Part shown: positions 9,488 through 21,078 of the stretch, piece by piece
Layout of the letters: every line of letters begins with the position of its first letter
Position numbering within the stretch: position 1 is the first letter of the stretch
Assembly: GCF_003820355.1 (NCBI RefSeq)
Contig: NZ_RPOK01000003.1
Location: forward strand, 576,136-640,135
DNA: 64,000 nucleotides
Reading direction: 5' to 3'
Source: Paralteromonas sediminis
Lineage (GTDB): Bacteria; Pseudomonadota; Gammaproteobacteria; Enterobacterales; Alteromonadaceae
Program-made: the position numbers and the translations under genes
The notes under the pieces: generated by a model
Told to the model about the DNA's origin: nothing
Database searches by the model: none
What the model saw: only the letters and a program-made list of their open reading frames with translations

Positions 9488-10348
9488 CTATACCGCTGCC
9501 GCGCCACCAACGATTTCGCTGATTTCTTGCGTAATCGCTGCCTGTCGCGCTTTGTTGTATACCAGTTGCAGATCATCTATCAGGTTGCCCGCATTATCGG
9601 TTGCTGCTTTCATTGCAACCATACGCGCCGCTTGTTCAGACGCAGCGTTTTCAACCACACCCTGATAAACTTGAGACTCGATATAACGCACCATCAACGC
9701 TTCCAAAATTGGCTGCGGATCGGGTTCGTATAAATAGTCCCAACTGTGTTTACGATCTAGCTCTTCTGACTTAGGCAGAGGAAGTAATTGATTGATCACT
9801 GGCTCTTGCGCCATGGTGTTGACAAACTTGTTATAAACCAAATATATACGGTCAAGTTCACCTTTGTCGAACGCGTCTAACATCACGCGAACAACACCGA
9901 CTACATCACTGACATGGGGCGAATCGCCCAAACCAGATTCAGCAGCCATAACAGAACCACCAAAGCGGTTGAAAAACGTTACCGCTTTTGAACCCAATGC
10001 AGCAAAATCTACCCCAACACCTTTTTCTTTCCATTCCTGAATTTGCTGGGCTACCAGCTTGAATTCATTGGTATTGAGGCCACCACAAAGACCACGGTCA
10101 GTGGAAATCACAATATAACCAACACGCTTAACCTCGCGCTCTTCTAAATAAGAATGGCGATATTCAAGGTTAGCGTTAGCAATGTGACCAATCACTTTAA
10201 GCATACTTTCTGCGTATGGACGGCCTGAGGCCATGCGTTCCTGCGCCTTTTTCATTTTAGACGCAGCAACCATTTCCATCGCACTGGTAATCTTTTGAGT
10301 ATTCTTGATACTCCCAATTTTACCTTTTATCTCTTTGCCGCTGGCCAT
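9488..10348 (-). CDS. atpG: ATP synthase F1 subunit gamma
   Basis: This 286-residue rotor shaft subunit consists of N- and C-terminal coiled-coil helices with a Rossmann-like middle. The N-terminus ([20 protein letters not shown]) and the C-terminal stretch ([20 protein letters not shown]) are the strongly conserved gamma signatures. RGLCGGLN near residue 85 begins the middle domain. Length is as in E. coli (287). It lies 28 bases after atpA. Confidence 0.98.
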   Translation of the reverse strand: MASGKEIKGKIGSIKNTQKITSAMEMVAASKMKKAQERMASGRPYAESMLKVIGHIANANLEYRHSYLEEREVKRVGYIVISTDRGLCGGLNTNEFKLVAQQIQEWKEKGVGVDFAALGSKAVTFFNRFGGSVMAAESGLGDSPHVSDVVGVVRVMLDAFDKGELDRIYLVYNKFVNTMAQEPVINQLLPLPKSEELDRKHSWDYLYEPDPQPILEALMVRYIESQVYQGVVENAASEQAARMVAMKAATDNAGNLIDDLQLVYNKARQAAITQEISEIVGGAAAV

Positions 10349-10376
10349 GATTTACTCTCCAGTTACTAAACGGTTA

Positions 10377-11918
10377 TTACCACGTTTGCGTAGACTTGAA
10401 TGTATTAAGCGCATCGCTTAACTGAGTTTCAATGTCTTTGTCGTAGTTACCCGTTTCGTTGATAGAGTTCATCAAAGCAGCGTGCTCATCGTTCATGTAA
10501 GAGTGAAGTGCTGCTTCAAAATCAAGGATCTTGTTTAGCTCTACATCTTTCAAGAAGCCTTTCTCAACTGCGAACAATGATACAGCCATGTCTGCAACAC
10601 TCAGTGGTGCATACTGATTCTGTTTCATTAGCTCTGTAACACGCTCACCGTGCTCAAGCTGTTCACGCGTTGCATCGTCAAGGTCAGAGGCAAACTGTGA
10701 GAACGCCGCCAATTCACGATACTGAGCCAAGGCCAAACGAATACCACCACCAAGCTTCTTGATGATCTTAGTCTGTGCAGCACCACCAACACGCGATACG
10801 GAGATACCGGCGTTAACAGCAGGACGGATACCCGCGTTAAACAAGTCAGTTTCCAAGAAGATCTGACCGTCGGTAATTGAAATCACGTTAGTCGGTACGA
10901 ACGCAGAAACGTCACCCGCTTGCGTTTCGATGATAGGCAAAGCAGTTAACGACCCAGTTTGTCCCTTCACTTCACCTTTGGTGTAACGCTCAACATACAT
11001 TTCGTTTACGCGAGCAGCACGTTCTAGTAGACGTGAGTGAAGATAGAAAACGTCACCAGGATAAGCTTCACGACCAGGTGGGCGCTTAAGTAGCAATGAA
11101 ATTTGACGATAAGCAACCGCTTGCTTAGACAAATCATCATATACGATTAGTGCATCTTCACCGCGGTCACGGAAGTACTCACCCATAGTACATCCTGAGT
11201 AAGGTGCGAGGTACTGAAGTGCTGCTGATTCAGAAGCAGATGCTGCTACCACGATAGTGTGGGCCAAAGCACCATGCTCTTCTAGCTTGCGCACTACGTT
11301 AGCGATTGTAGACGCTTTTTGGCCAACCGCTACATAAACACATTTAACACCTGTGCCTTTCTGGTTGATGATTGCATCTACCGCTAGGGCAGTTTTACCT
11401 GTTTGACGGTCACCGATAACCAACTCACGCTGACCACGACCGATTGGGATCATAGAGTCAACAGACTTATAACCAGTTTGAACTGGTTGGTCTACCGATT
11501 GACGCTCGATAACACCTGGTGCGATTTTTTCTACTGGTTCGAAACCATCAGCTTCAATCGCGCCTTTGCCGTCGATTGGCGCACCTAGTGTGTTTACAAC
11601 ACGACCCAATAGGCCACGGCCTACAGGAACTTCAAGGATACGACCAGTAGAGGTTACTTTTGTGCCTTCCTGAAGGTCAGCATAGGGCCCCATAACAACC
11701 GCACCCACTGAGTTACGCTCTAGGTTAAGCGCAATCGCATAGCGGCTGCCAGGTAGTTCAATCATTTCACCTTGCATCACATCTGCAAGGCCATGGATAC
11801 GGATAATACCGTCAGTCACACCAACGATGGTCCCTTCGTTTCGGGCCTCGCTTGTGACGTCGAACTGTTCAATTCGTTTTTTGATCAGTTCAGCAATTTC
11901 TGTGGAATTAAGTTGCAT
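10377..11918 (-). CDS. atpA: ATP synthase F1 subunit alpha
   Basis: This 513-residue subunit carries non-catalytic nucleotide sites and contributes the arginine finger. The P-loop [15 protein letters not shown] is near residue 169. [35 protein letters not shown] shows the conserved region with the Arg finger in SRVGG near residue 375. Length equals the E. coli protein. It starts 14 bases after atpH on the minus strand. Confidence 0.99.
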   Translation of the reverse strand: MQLNSTEIAELIKKRIEQFDVTSEARNEGTIVGVTDGIIRIHGLADVMQGEMIELPGSRYAIALNLERNSVGAVVMGPYADLQEGTKVTSTGRILEVPVGRGLLGRVVNTLGAPIDGKGAIEADGFEPVEKIAPGVIERQSVDQPVQTGYKSVDSMIPIGRGQRELVIGDRQTGKTALAVDAIINQKGTGVKCVYVAVGQKASTIANVVRKLEEHGALAHTIVVAASASESAALQYLAPYSGCTMGEYFRDRGEDALIVYDDLSKQAVAYRQISLLLKRPPGREAYPGDVFYLHSRLLERAARVNEMYVERYTKGEVKGQTGSLTALPIIETQAGDVSAFVPTNVISITDGQIFLETDLFNAGIRPAVNAGISVSRVGGAAQTKIIKKLGGGIRLALAQYRELAAFSQFASDLDDATREQLEHGERVTELMKQNQYAPLSVADMAVSLFAVEKGFLKDVELNKILDFEAALHSYMNDEHAALMNSINETGNYDKDIETQLSDALNTFKSTQTW

Positions 11919-11932
11919 GCTCTTTATCCCCG

Positions 11933-12466
11933 TTATGCTTGCAACGCGTCTGATAGACGGCTCAGCTTAGATTTAATTGAACCATCGATAACAGTGTCAC
12001 CTGCTTTGATCACCATACCGGCAACCAATGAGGCATCAACGTTACAATGAAGAATCACTTTTCGTGCCAATCGTTTTTCAAGCGATACACTCAATTCTGC
12101 TTGCTGCTTTTCGGACAGCTCGACAGCAGAGGTAACATCAACTTCAATCTGTTTTTCATATTCCGCTTTGAGCGTATTAAAGAAGACTGAAATTTCTGGT
12201 AAAGCTTGTAAACGTTGGTTCTCTGCCAACACCTTAATAAGGTTTTGGCCATACTCATCGAGTTGTTCACCACAGATATTAATAAATACCTGTGCGAGCT
12301 GTTCAGGCGCTAATCCACTAGTGAGGATATTTTGCATTTGTTCGTTTGCAGATACTTCTCCTGCAAAAAACAACATGGCCTGCCACTGCTCAACCGTGTT
12401 CTTCTCGACAGCAAAATCGAACGCCGCTTTAGCGTAGGGGCGAGCAACCGTTGTCAATTCAGACAT
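11933..12466 (-). CDS. atpH: ATP synthase F1 subunit delta
   Basis: This 177-residue peripheral stalk subunit links F1 alpha to the b-subunits. The N-terminal six-helix domain starts with [19 protein letters not shown]. The C-terminal domain has [19 protein letters not shown] and [20 protein letters not shown], the usual OSCP/delta signature. Length is as in E. coli (177). It lies 14 bases after atpF. Confidence 0.98.
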   Translation of the reverse strand: MSELTTVARPYAKAAFDFAVEKNTVEQWQAMLFFAGEVSANEQMQNILTSGLAPEQLAQVFINICGEQLDEYGQNLIKVLAENQRLQALPEISVFFNTLKAEYEKQIEVDVTSAVELSEKQQAELSVSLEKRLARKVILHCNVDASLVAGMVIKAGDTVIDGSIKSKLSRLSDALQA

Positions 12467-12480
12467 GGCTCATCTCCTCA

Positions 12481-12951
12481 TTAAAGCTCAGCGACAAGTT
12501 TTTCAACAATGTCACTTTGCGCGTTAGCATCGATTTCACGTTTGAGGATTTGCTCAGCGCCTGTTACTGCAAGTGCAGCAACCTGCTTGCGCAATTCCTC
12601 TTTGGCACGATTGCGTTCAGCTTCAATTTCAGCATGACCTTGCGCGATAATTTTTTCACGTTCGGATTGACCACGTTGCGTTTCTTCGTCAACAAGTTTG
12701 TTGGCGCGCTTTTTGGCCTGCTCAATAATTTCTGCTGCCTGTGCTTTCGCTTCTTTCAACTGGTCAGTCGCTTTTTGCTGAGCAAGTTCTAAGTCTTTCT
12801 CAGCACGATCTGACGCAGCAAGCCCATCAGCAATTTTTTTCTGACGCTCTTCGATTGCAGACATTAATTGCGGCCATACGTAATTCATGCAGAACCACAC
12901 GAAAAAAACGAAAGCAATTAATTGTCCAATTAGAGTGGCGTTAAAGTTCAC
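12481..12951 (-). CDS. atpF: ATP synthase F0 subunit b
   Basis: This 156-residue subunit has one N-terminal membrane helix ([20 protein letters not shown], residues 4-23). A long charged coiled coil follows, rich in Ala/Glu/Lys, that forms the peripheral stalk as a homodimer. Length is identical to the E. coli subunit. It lies between atpE and atpH. Confidence 0.98.
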   Translation of the reverse strand: MNFNATLIGQLIAFVFFVWFCMNYVWPQLMSAIEERQKKIADGLAASDRAEKDLELAQQKATDQLKEAKAQAAEIIEQAKKRANKLVDEETQRGQSEREKIIAQGHAEIEAERNRAKEELRKQVAALAVTGAEQILKREIDANAQSDIVEKLVAEL

Positions 12952-12991
12952 GTCCGCTCCTCCTATTGATAGTTCGCTTCAAATGTATGTG

Positions 12992-13240
<249 letters not shown>

Positions 13241-13260
13241 TTAAAAAGTAAAGTTATAAA

Positions 13261-14534
<1,274 letters not shown>

Positions 14535-14568
14535 TTTCGGGTTTTTTCTCTTTTTTAAAAGCGACAGA

Positions 14569-14596
14569 AGTATACTGTTTTACCGATTTTTTTCAA
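14569..14596 (-). promoter_or_regulatory. Candidate atp operon promoter
   Basis: On the minus strand TTGAAA (14591-14596) and TATACT (14569-14574) are separated by 16 bases. Each is 5/6 of consensus, 35 bases before the atpI ATG. Nothing else between parB and atpI resembles a stronger promoter. Confidence 0.6.
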
Positions 14597-14603
14597 CTAT
14601 TAC

Positions 14604-14627
14604 GGCCTACAACTGCAGTTGGATGCC
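14604..14627. repeat. 24-base interrupted palindrome between parB and atpI
   Basis: GGCCTACAACTG is followed at once by CAGTTGGATGCC: 10 of 12 positions are complementary and the central 12 bases (CAACTGCAGTTG) form a perfect palindrome. There is no T run, so it is not a simple terminator. It lies just upstream of the atp -35 element, which suits an operator, but the binding protein is unknown. Confidence 0.4.
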
Positions 14628-14712
14628 TAAAAAATATTTATTTTTATCAATAATCACTGGTTTGAGGATATATTTTCAGCAAAGGCCTGAAAAATCGCTC
14701 CAAACAGGATAA

Positions 14713-15606
14713 TTAATCCAACGGAAAATGACGCAAAATACCGTCAAGCTGATCTAGGTCATTGAACGAAATAGTTAGCTTTCCTTTGCCCTTAACATTG
14801 TGATCTATCGCCACGGCTGCGCCGAGTCGCTCGGCCAAGGTCTCAGTTAACCGCTTTACATCTGGATCAATGGCTTTCGGGGCTTTCTCAGGTGCAGGTT
14901 CAAGGACTTTTTTTACAAGTTTTTCAGTGTCTCGTACTGTCAGCCCTTTGTTGGAAACCGTATGTGCCGTCTCTGACTGTGCATCACCGCTTAGTGCTAG
15001 TAGAGCTCTGGCATGGCCCATTTCAATATCACCATATTCAAGCAATTTTTTTACATCATCGTTTAGGTTGTTCAACCTAAGCAGGTTAGTTACCGTTGTA
15101 CGCGATTTGCCAACAGCTTCGGCTACTTCCATATGCGTCAAAGCAAACTCATTCATTAGCCTTTCTAGGGCCTGAGCTTCTTCCATGGCATTGAGGTCTT
15201 CCCGCTGTATATTTTCAATCAGCGCAATGGCTACAGCGGCTTCGTCAGGTACCGCTTTTACTAAGCAGGGAACCACATCTAACTCTGCAAGCTGCGAAGC
15301 TCGCCAACGCCTTTCTCCGGCAATGATTTCGTACTTGTCTTCTGAAATGGGGCGCACCACGATAGGTTGGATAACACCCTGAGACCGAATGGAAGAAGCC
15401 AATTCATCTAACGCTTCGGGGGACATGTCTTTGCGCGGTTGATATTTGCCAGGTGTAAGAAACTCAATAGGAAGTTTTTTGAGCTCATTGGACGTGGCCT
15501 CTGTGCTCTCGTCAGCGACTGAATCAGAAAGACTGTCTGATTTCGCTTTACTGGTTGCCAACAAGGCATCTAACCCTCTACCCAAGCCTCGTTTCTTTGC
15601 TGACAT
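14713..15606 (-). CDS. parB: Chromosome partitioning protein ParB
   Basis: This 297-residue CTPase/DNA-binding protein loads at parS and spreads to organise the origin region. The N-terminal ParB/Srx domain starts near residue 45 (LPIEFLTPGKYQPRKDMS) with IIAGERRWRASQLA as CTP-binding motif and IENIQREDLNAMEEAQAL. The helix-turn-helix reads MEVAEAVGKSRTTVTNLLRL near 160. The C-terminal dimerisation domain ends in HFPLD. It is downstream of parA by 26 bases. Two matching parS sites occur in recF about 15 kb away. Confidence 0.97.
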   Translation of the reverse strand: MSAKKRGLGRGLDALLATSKAKSDSLSDSVADESTEATSNELKKLPIEFLTPGKYQPRKDMSPEALDELASSIRSQGVIQPIVVRPISEDKYEIIAGERRWRASQLAELDVVPCLVKAVPDEAAVAIALIENIQREDLNAMEEAQALERLMNEFALTHMEVAEAVGKSRTTVTNLLRLNNLNDDVKKLLEYGDIEMGHARALLALSGDAQSETAHTVSNKGLTVRDTEKLVKKVLEPAPEKAPKAIDPDVKRLTETLAERLGAAVAIDHNVKGKGKLTISFNDLDQLDGILRHFPLD

Positions 15607-15632
15607 GTGTTTCCTCTATTTCTTATTGTTAG

Positions 15633-16427
15633 TTAGCTGGCTTTTGCCGCGGCAGCTTGCTGACTGTTTCGTCGACGAAGAATTTCTCCCGCTAGTGACA
15701 AGTACGCTTTTGCACCTGTCGATGATTTGTCGTAATACATTGCAGGTGCTCCGAAACTAGGCGCTTCTGCCAGACGCACATTTCTGGGGATAACGGTACG
15801 ATAAACTTGTTCGCCAAAATGACGTTTTAACTGCTCAGAGACATCATTTGCCAAGCGGTTACGCGGGTCGTACATAGTGCGCAACACACCCTCTATTTTT
15901 AAATTTGGATTAACCACTGAGGCCAGCTTCTGAATAGTATCCATTAATGCTGTTAACCCTTCCAATGCATAATATTCACACTGCATGGGAACCAGCACTG
16001 AATCGGCTGCCGCCAGTGCATTAACAGTAAGCTGATTTAACGAGGGCGGGCAGTCAATAAATATAAAGTCGTATTTGTCTTGCACCCCAGCAAGGGCATT
16101 ACGAAGACGCACTTCGCGTGCAAACAGTTCCATTAATTTAATTTCAGCTGCGGTTACATCTCCATTGGCAGCAATAAGGTCATATTTTCCCGAGGTATTT
16201 TTAATAATGACCTCTTCCAAGGGCTTATCTTCTATCAACAGTTCATAACAGGTTGCGTCGACTTCGTATTTGTCGATACCGCTTCCCATTGTGGCATTGC
16301 CTTGTGGATCCAAGTCAATCAAGAGCACACGCCGTTTTGTCGCTGCCATAGACGCTGCAACATTTACAGCTGTGGTAGTTTTGCCTACACCACCTTTCTG
16401 GTTGGCTATTGCGATAATTTTTGCCAC
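15633..16427 (-). CDS. parA: Chromosome partitioning ATPase ParA (Soj)
   Basis: This 264-residue deviant Walker ATPase positions ParB-parS complexes. The deviant Walker A NQKGGVGKTTTAVNVAA is at residues 9-25. Walker A' LLIDLDPQGNATMG is near 35-48 and Walker B FIFIDCPPSLNQLT near 120. There is no N-terminal helix-turn-helix, so it is the chromosomal (Soj) type. It lies 26 bases before parB and 10 bases after rsmG on the same strand, forming mnmG-rsmG-parA-parB. Confidence 0.97.
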   Translation of the reverse strand: MAKIIAIANQKGGVGKTTTAVNVAASMAATKRRVLLIDLDPQGNATMGSGIDKYEVDATCYELLIEDKPLEEVIIKNTSGKYDLIAANGDVTAAEIKLMELFAREVRLRNALAGVQDKYDFIFIDCPPSLNQLTVNALAAADSVLVPMQCEYYALEGLTALMDTIQKLASVVNPNLKIEGVLRTMYDPRNRLANDVSEQLKRHFGEQVYRTVIPRNVRLAEAPSFGAPAMYYDKSSTGAKAYLSLAGEILRRRNSQQAAAAKAS

Positions 16428-16437
16428 CGCTTCCCCA

Positions 16438-17079
16438 CTATGTTTTTTTGATGACGACCAAATGACGTTGACCTTCTAACCCAGGTACTAATAGAGTTTC
16501 CGCTGTTTCAACAGTGAAATGTCCCGGTATCTGAGCTAACTCTTCTGAAGGTAGTTGACCTTTTAACGCAAAAAACGCGCCTTTTGAATCTACCAGATGT
16601 TCGCACCAGTGCAACATATCTTTTAATGAAGCGAACGCTCTGCTTAGTACTCCATCATAAACCTTTTCAGGGCAATGGTCTTCAACACGCGATTGAATGG
16701 GGAAAATGTTTTCAATTTTCATCTCATGCGCACATTGCTTCATAAATCGCACTCGCTTACCAAGGCTATCCAGAAGCGTGAATTGCGCATGTGGCATCAT
16801 AATGGCCAGCGGGATCCCCGGCAAACCAGGCCCAGTACCTACGTCGATAAATCGGCTACCTTGCAAATAGGGCATAACAGCAACAGAATCCACAATATGC
16901 TTTGTTAGCATTGCTTCAGGCTCTCGGACTGACGTTAAATTATAGGCTTTGTTCCATTTATGGATCATGCACACATAATCGATCAGTTTCGCCTGCTGTG
17001 TCTCGCTAATACCAAAATCAAACTGACTCGCTGCCTGTTTTAGCTGACTTTCAAGCACTTCTCGGTTCAGTGCTGACAT
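16438..17079 (-). CDS. rsmG: 16S rRNA (guanine-527-N7)-methyltransferase RsmG
   Basis: This 213-residue SAM-dependent methyltransferase modifies G527 of 16S rRNA. The SAM motif [20 protein letters not shown] lies near residue 80. [20 protein letters not shown] and [19 protein letters not shown] are family-specific stretches. The start codon shares one base with the mnmG stop (TGATG), so the two are translationally coupled. Confidence 0.97.
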   Translation of the reverse strand: MSALNREVLESQLKQAASQFDFGISETQQAKLIDYVCMIHKWNKAYNLTSVREPEAMLTKHIVDSVAVMPYLQGSRFIDVGTGPGLPGIPLAIMMPHAQFTLLDSLGKRVRFMKQCAHEMKIENIFPIQSRVEDHCPEKVYDGVLSRAFASLKDMLHWCEHLVDSKGAFFALKGQLPSEELAQIPGHFTVETAETLLVPGLEGQRHLVVIKKT

Positions 17080-18983
17080 CAGGCAGTCTGCTTTTCTTGT
17101 TGTTTTCTCAAGAGCCCTTGTTTTTTCAAGTGAACAAGTAGCAACGATATTGCAGCAGGTGTAATGCCTGAAATACGTGACGCTTTGCCAATGGTTTCTG
17201 GTCTTGCATCGGTGAGTTTTGCTACGACTTCGTTGGAAAGACCCGAAATTGTACTGTAATCAAAATTGGCAGGAAGCAATGTGTTTTCATGCCGCTGCGT
17301 TTTGGCTATCTCATCCAGTTGTCGAGCAATGTAACCAGCATACTTAATTTGAATTTCAACCTGTTCTGCCGCCGCAGGATCCGCTATAGAAGGCCCCAAT
17401 GAAGGAATAGAAGTCACCTTTTCATAGCTTAATTCTGGTCTTCTTATCAGCTCTTCAAGCGAATGCTCTCGCGTTATTGGATTTTTTATCAAAGGATTTA
17501 ATTCCCCCACGGCAACGTGATCAGGGTGTACCCATTGACCGCGTAACCGCTGCATTTCTTTTTCGACAAGTTCGGCTTTAGCGTTAAATGCTGACCAGCG
17601 TTCGTCATCAACTAATCCAATCTTTCTACCCAGCTCGGTCAGGCGCGCGTCGGCGTTATCTTCACGCAATAGCAACCGATATTCTGCACGACTGGTGAAC
17701 ATTCGATAAGGCTCTTTTGTACCCATTGTGGCTAAGTCATCAATCAATACACCCATATACGCTTGATCGCGACGCAATTGAAGTGGTGCTTTTTCCATGA
17801 CCTGTAACGCTGCATTGGCTCCTGCAATAAGACCTTGCGCGCCGGCCTCTTCATAGCCGGTTGTGCCGTTGATTTGTCCGGCAAAAAACAACCCCTGAAT
17901 AAACTTTGTTTCTAAAGTTTGTTTAAGGTCACGAGGGTCAAAGAAATCGTATTCAATTGCGTAGCCTGGACGAACAATATGGGCGTTCTCAAACCCTTTA
18001 ATGGACTGTATCAGAGCAACCTGAACATCAAACGGTAAGCTTGTGGAAATCCCATTAGGATAAACTTCCATGCTGTTGAGGCCTTCTGGCTCCACAAATA
18101 TTTGATGTGATGTTTTATCGGCAAAACGAACAATTTTGTCTTCGATTGAAGGACAATATCTTGGACCTACCCCTTCGATGACACCCGTAAACATAGGAGA
18201 TCGATCCAAACCACCACGAATGATCTCGTGAGTTTTCTCGTTTGTATGAGTGATGTAACACGGGATCTGCTTTGGATGATCATCACGGCTTCCCATAAAT
18301 GAAAAAACCGGTGTGGGTGTATCGCCCGGTTGCTCCTGCATGGCTTGAAGGTTCAAAGAACGTATGTCCAATCTTGCTGGTGTACCTGTTTTCAGTCTAT
18401 CCACACGAAATGGTAGGGCTCGCAATCGCTCAGCTAAAGCAATTGAGGGTGGATCACCGGCTCTGCCGCCTTTGTAGTTTTCCAAACCGATATGAATAGT
18501 TCCGCCTAAGAAGGTGCCTACGGTTAGTACTACGGTTTTGGCCCGAAATTTCAATCCCATTTGAGTAACAACACCCACAGCGCGATCGTTTTCAACAATC
18601 AGATCGTCACAGCTCTGTTGGAATAAGGTGAGGTTAGGTTGAGACTCTACTGTGGCTCTAATAGCATTTCTGTAAAGTGTTCTGTCGGCTTGCGCTCGCG
18701 TAGCACGCACGGCTGGGCCTTTGCTGGCATTGAGCGTTCTAAATTGGATGCCACCTTTGTCGATCGCTTTGGCCATTGCACCGCCAAGTGCATCGATCTC
18801 TTTTACCAAATGACCTTTACCAATACCACCGATCGCTGGATTACAGGACATTTGACCTATGGTATCCAGGTTATGCGTTAGTAACAGAGTGCTGCAGCCC
18901 ATTCTTGCTGAAGCCAAGGCGGCTTCTGTGCCTGCATGCCCACCGCCAACAACAATGACATCAAAATGCTGGTGATAAAACAT
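17079..18983 (-). CDS. mnmG: tRNA uridine-5-carboxymethylaminomethyl modification enzyme MnmG (GidA)
   Basis: This 634-residue FAD protein acts with MnmE to make cmnm5U34 in tRNA. The dinucleotide-binding motif [19 protein letters not shown] is at residues 11-29. [20 protein letters not shown] and the redox cysteine region [20 protein letters not shown] are intact, and the C-terminal helical domain follows. It is the first gene left of oriC and is transcribed away from it, as in E. coli and Vibrio. Confidence 0.98.
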   Translation of the reverse strand: MFYHQHFDVIVVGGGHAGTEAALASARMGCSTLLLTHNLDTIGQMSCNPAIGGIGKGHLVKEIDALGGAMAKAIDKGGIQFRTLNASKGPAVRATRAQADRTLYRNAIRATVESQPNLTLFQQSCDDLIVENDRAVGVVTQMGLKFRAKTVVLTVGTFLGGTIHIGLENYKGGRAGDPPSIALAERLRALPFRVDRLKTGTPARLDIRSLNLQAMQEQPGDTPTPVFSFMGSRDDHPKQIPCYITHTNEKTHEIIRGGLDRSPMFTGVIEGVGPRYCPSIEDKIVRFADKTSHQIFVEPEGLNSMEVYPNGISTSLPFDVQVALIQSIKGFENAHIVRPGYAIEYDFFDPRDLKQTLETKFIQGLFFAGQINGTTGYEEAGAQGLIAGANAALQVMEKAPLQLRRDQAYMGVLIDDLATMGTKEPYRMFTSRAEYRLLLREDNADARLTELGRKIGLVDDERWSAFNAKAELVEKEMQRLRGQWVHPDHVAVGELNPLIKNPITREHSLEELIRRPELSYEKVTSIPSLGPSIADPAAAEQVEIQIKYAGYIARQLDEIAKTQRHENTLLPANFDYSTISGLSNEVVAKLTDARPETIGKASRISGITPAAISLLLVHLKKQGLLRKQQEKQTA

Positions 18984-18989
18984 AAATAA

Positions 18990-19420
18990 ACGCTCAAATA
19001 AAAAAGGTCGGATATTTTACAGGAGATCGGATCTATTTGGAATGACTCTTTGAAAACAGGATCAATGCCTTTTAAAAGAGGCATGCTTTATTATTTAAAA
19101 GGATCTCTAGAAATCTTTATTATTGATCTTATTAGTGATCGTATTTTCTGTTAATAAGCCTTGTTTAATTAATAAAATCAGTAGGTTAAAATTGTATAGA
19201 TCAGTTTAAAACAGGGCTTGAAGCCTTTGTAATTCATGTGATTAACCTGTGATCTTATCCACATGATGGAAAACTGATCTTTTTGTTCAGTGTTTGATCA
19301 CGGCTTATACACATTAATAAAGGCGGATCTATCCACAGCTGTTATGATCTTGTGCATGTTTTGGGGAAAAGTGGATAGCAGTCCCTAGAATTAGGACTGC
19401 GTGAATTGTGGATAGTGGCT
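18990..19420. other. oriC: Probable chromosomal replication origin oriC
   Basis: This gene-free stretch between mnmG and the DUF4097 gene holds 12 GATC sites between 19025 and 19349, which is far above chance. It has two perfect DnaA boxes (TTATCCACA 19255-19263 and TTATACACA 19305-19313) and two one-mismatch boxes (CTATCCACA 19329-19337; TGTGGATAG 19408-19416). The left part is AT-rich with GATC-led 13-mer-like elements (GATCTATTTGG at 19030, GATCTTATTAGTG at 19125, GATCGTATTTTCT at 19137), as in the E. coli unwinding region. Position beside mnmG, with mioC nearby, matches the gamma-proteobacterial oriC. The precise limits are estimated. Confidence 0.85.
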
Positions 19421-20188
19421 TTATTTTTTATAAATGCTTACGCTTCCGCCGGAAGTACGAAGGTCAATTTGAGGACCACCACCATTTATTTGGCCGCGAA
19501 TAGACTGTTTTTTAACCCTTCCATCAACCTCAAATTCACTTTTAACTCTTCCACCGCTGGTGCTGGCATCTATATCAATAGCAACATTTTCTGGAAATGA
19601 TGCCCTTATAGAGCCACCTGATGTTGTCAAACTCGCGTTTTCAGAAGGTTGCTGAGCAAAGGTAACATCTATGCTGCCACCTGATGTATGGGCGTCAATC
19701 TCTCCATATATGTTGTCTGTTCTAATTGAGCCACCTGAGGTATGAAGGTCAATGTCTCCTATGATATCGCCGACAGAAATCGAGCCGCCTGACGTATTGG
19801 CTTCTACATTGCCTTCGAGGTCGTCTATGTCGATACTACCACCTGCGGTGCGTAGCGTTAGCTCAAAGTTTTTAGGCACGACAACATCAAACTTCACGTT
19901 TAAACCGTTCCAAGAATTGCGGTTTTCCTTTTCGCCAAGGACCACAATTTCATCGCCTCGCCTATCTACAGTGACAGTAAATTCATCCTCATGTTTACCA
20001 CTTACATCAACATCAACAATAACGCTGTCTTCGTTATGTGTGCGAATTCTGATGCTGCCAGAATGTGTGGCTAAGTTAAGTTTTTCGCCGGGAGAAGCGT
20101 TAATAGTTTCATAAAAATCAGCGGCTAGGATTGTGCTGGCTGGTGTGGCTAAAGCAAAAATTATTGCGGTTTTTGTTAACAATTTCAT
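19421..20188 (-). CDS. Exported DUF4097 beta-strand repeat protein
   Basis: This is a 255-residue protein. The start at 20188 is preferred (GGAGAG just upstream) over an in-frame ATG at 20209. Residues 1-22 are a signal peptide ending in ILAA. The remainder is a run of short beta-strand repeats, with about eight copies of a T-S/A-G-G-S-I type turn (TAGGSIDI, TSGGSISV, TSGGSIRT, TSGGSIDV, TSGGSIRA and others). This implies a right-handed beta-helix or solenoid, as in DUF4097 proteins. No catalytic motif is visible. It lies between oriC and the dnaC-like gene with its stop at the edge of the origin. Function is unknown; periplasmic location is likely. Confidence 0.85.
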   Translation of the reverse strand: MKLLTKTAIIFALATPASTILAADFYETINASPGEKLNLATHSGSIRIRTHNEDSVIVDVDVSGKHEDEFTVTVDRRGDEIVVLGEKENRNSWNGLNVKFDVVVPKNFELTLRTAGGSIDIDDLEGNVEANTSGGSISVGDIIGDIDLHTSGGSIRTDNIYGEIDAHTSGGSIDVTFAQQPSENASLTTSGGSIRASFPENVAIDIDASTSGGRVKSEFEVDGRVKKQSIRGQINGGGPQIDLRTSGGSVSIYKK

Positions 20189-20254
20189 TAGACTCTCCAT
20201 GGTTGACACTAACTATGTCGCAATAGATGAAGAGAAAGTTTAAACGCTATTTTT

Positions 20255-21070
20255 TTATTTAACCTGGTTTGGCTGATAGCCCGATACACGTTGACCTTCG
20301 GGAATCTCTGGTACAACTTTCTGGCGTCTACTGGGTCCGCTGAAACGGACTTTGTAGGTATCATACTCTTTGATTGACTCAAAGCAGTATTGACCCAGCG
20401 CATGTTCCAGTTCAGCGAGATTGTGATTGGTGATTAAAATGCAGTTTTTATTGTCGGCTAGCCTTTGTCTTAATAGGTTTCCCAACCAGCTTTGTGCATT
20501 TTTTTTAAGTGTAGTTTCGTTAACACAAACTTCATCAAGAATAAGCAGATCAACATCAAGTAATTGTTGATAAGCGTTTCTAAATTTTTCGCCGATGTTG
20601 TCCTGTGAATTAAAATCGTACGCGGAATAACGCATTTCAAGCAATGTAGAAAGCTGCCGATAGAGCACACTGATTTCGTACTCTTCGATAAGTTGGTGCG
20701 CAATAGCACCTGCAATGTGGGACTTGCCGCGCCCATAATCACCGTAAAACAGCATCATATGTGAACCGCTTTCGCGCCAAGCTTTATCACTGTGAGCTGC
20801 TATAAAAGATTGGGCAATACTGTAGGCTTCCATGACATCTTGACTATCCTGTTCAAGGTTGGCAAATGTCCATTTAGGGTTGAGGTCTGACTGACCATAA
20901 ATATTGTCTATACGTTTTATTTTTGCGCTTTGCTGAAGACGGGTAATATCATCATTGGCCTGTTGGTCATATACTTTACGCAGTGATCTGTAATCAAGTG
21001 GCTTGGTATCAATCACTGGTTTTCCAAGCGCTTTGGCCAGTTGGTCCAACTTATCTTTAATTGACTGCAT
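20255..21070 (-). CDS. dnaC: DnaC-like helicase loader / AAA+ ATPase
   Basis: This is a 271-residue AAA+ protein of the DnaC/IstB type. Walker A is YGDYGRGKSHIAG near residue 110, Walker B VDLLILDEVCVNE near 175, and sensor-1-like ILITNHNLAEL near 211. The N-terminal roughly 90 residues are helical, as in DnaC, where they bind the DnaB helicase. It directly follows a DnaT-like gene (8-base gap), reproducing the dnaT-dnaC pair of E. coli, here placed next to oriC. IstB-type transposition partners are unlikely because no transposase is nearby. The DnaC role is by family and context. Confidence 0.8.
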   Translation of the reverse strand: MQSIKDKLDQLAKALGKPVIDTKPLDYRSLRKVYDQQANDDITRLQQSAKIKRIDNIYGQSDLNPKWTFANLEQDSQDVMEAYSIAQSFIAAHSDKAWRESGSHMMLFYGDYGRGKSHIAGAIAHQLIEEYEISVLYRQLSTLLEMRYSAYDFNSQDNIGEKFRNAYQQLLDVDLLILDEVCVNETTLKKNAQSWLGNLLRQRLADNKNCILITNHNLAELEHALGQYCFESIKEYDTYKVRFSGPSRRQKVVPEIPEGQRVSGYQPNQVK

Positions 21071-21078
21071 AGGGTTAT

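Noticed and set aside
19440..20100. Repeated TSGGSI-coding units as a tandem DNA repeat or CRISPR
   Set aside because: The units vary in spacing and sequence and are explained by the DUF4097 protein repeats.
20255..21070. DnaC-like protein as an IstB transposition helper
   Set aside because: No IstA transposase or IS ends nearby, and a DnaT-like gene directly precedes it.
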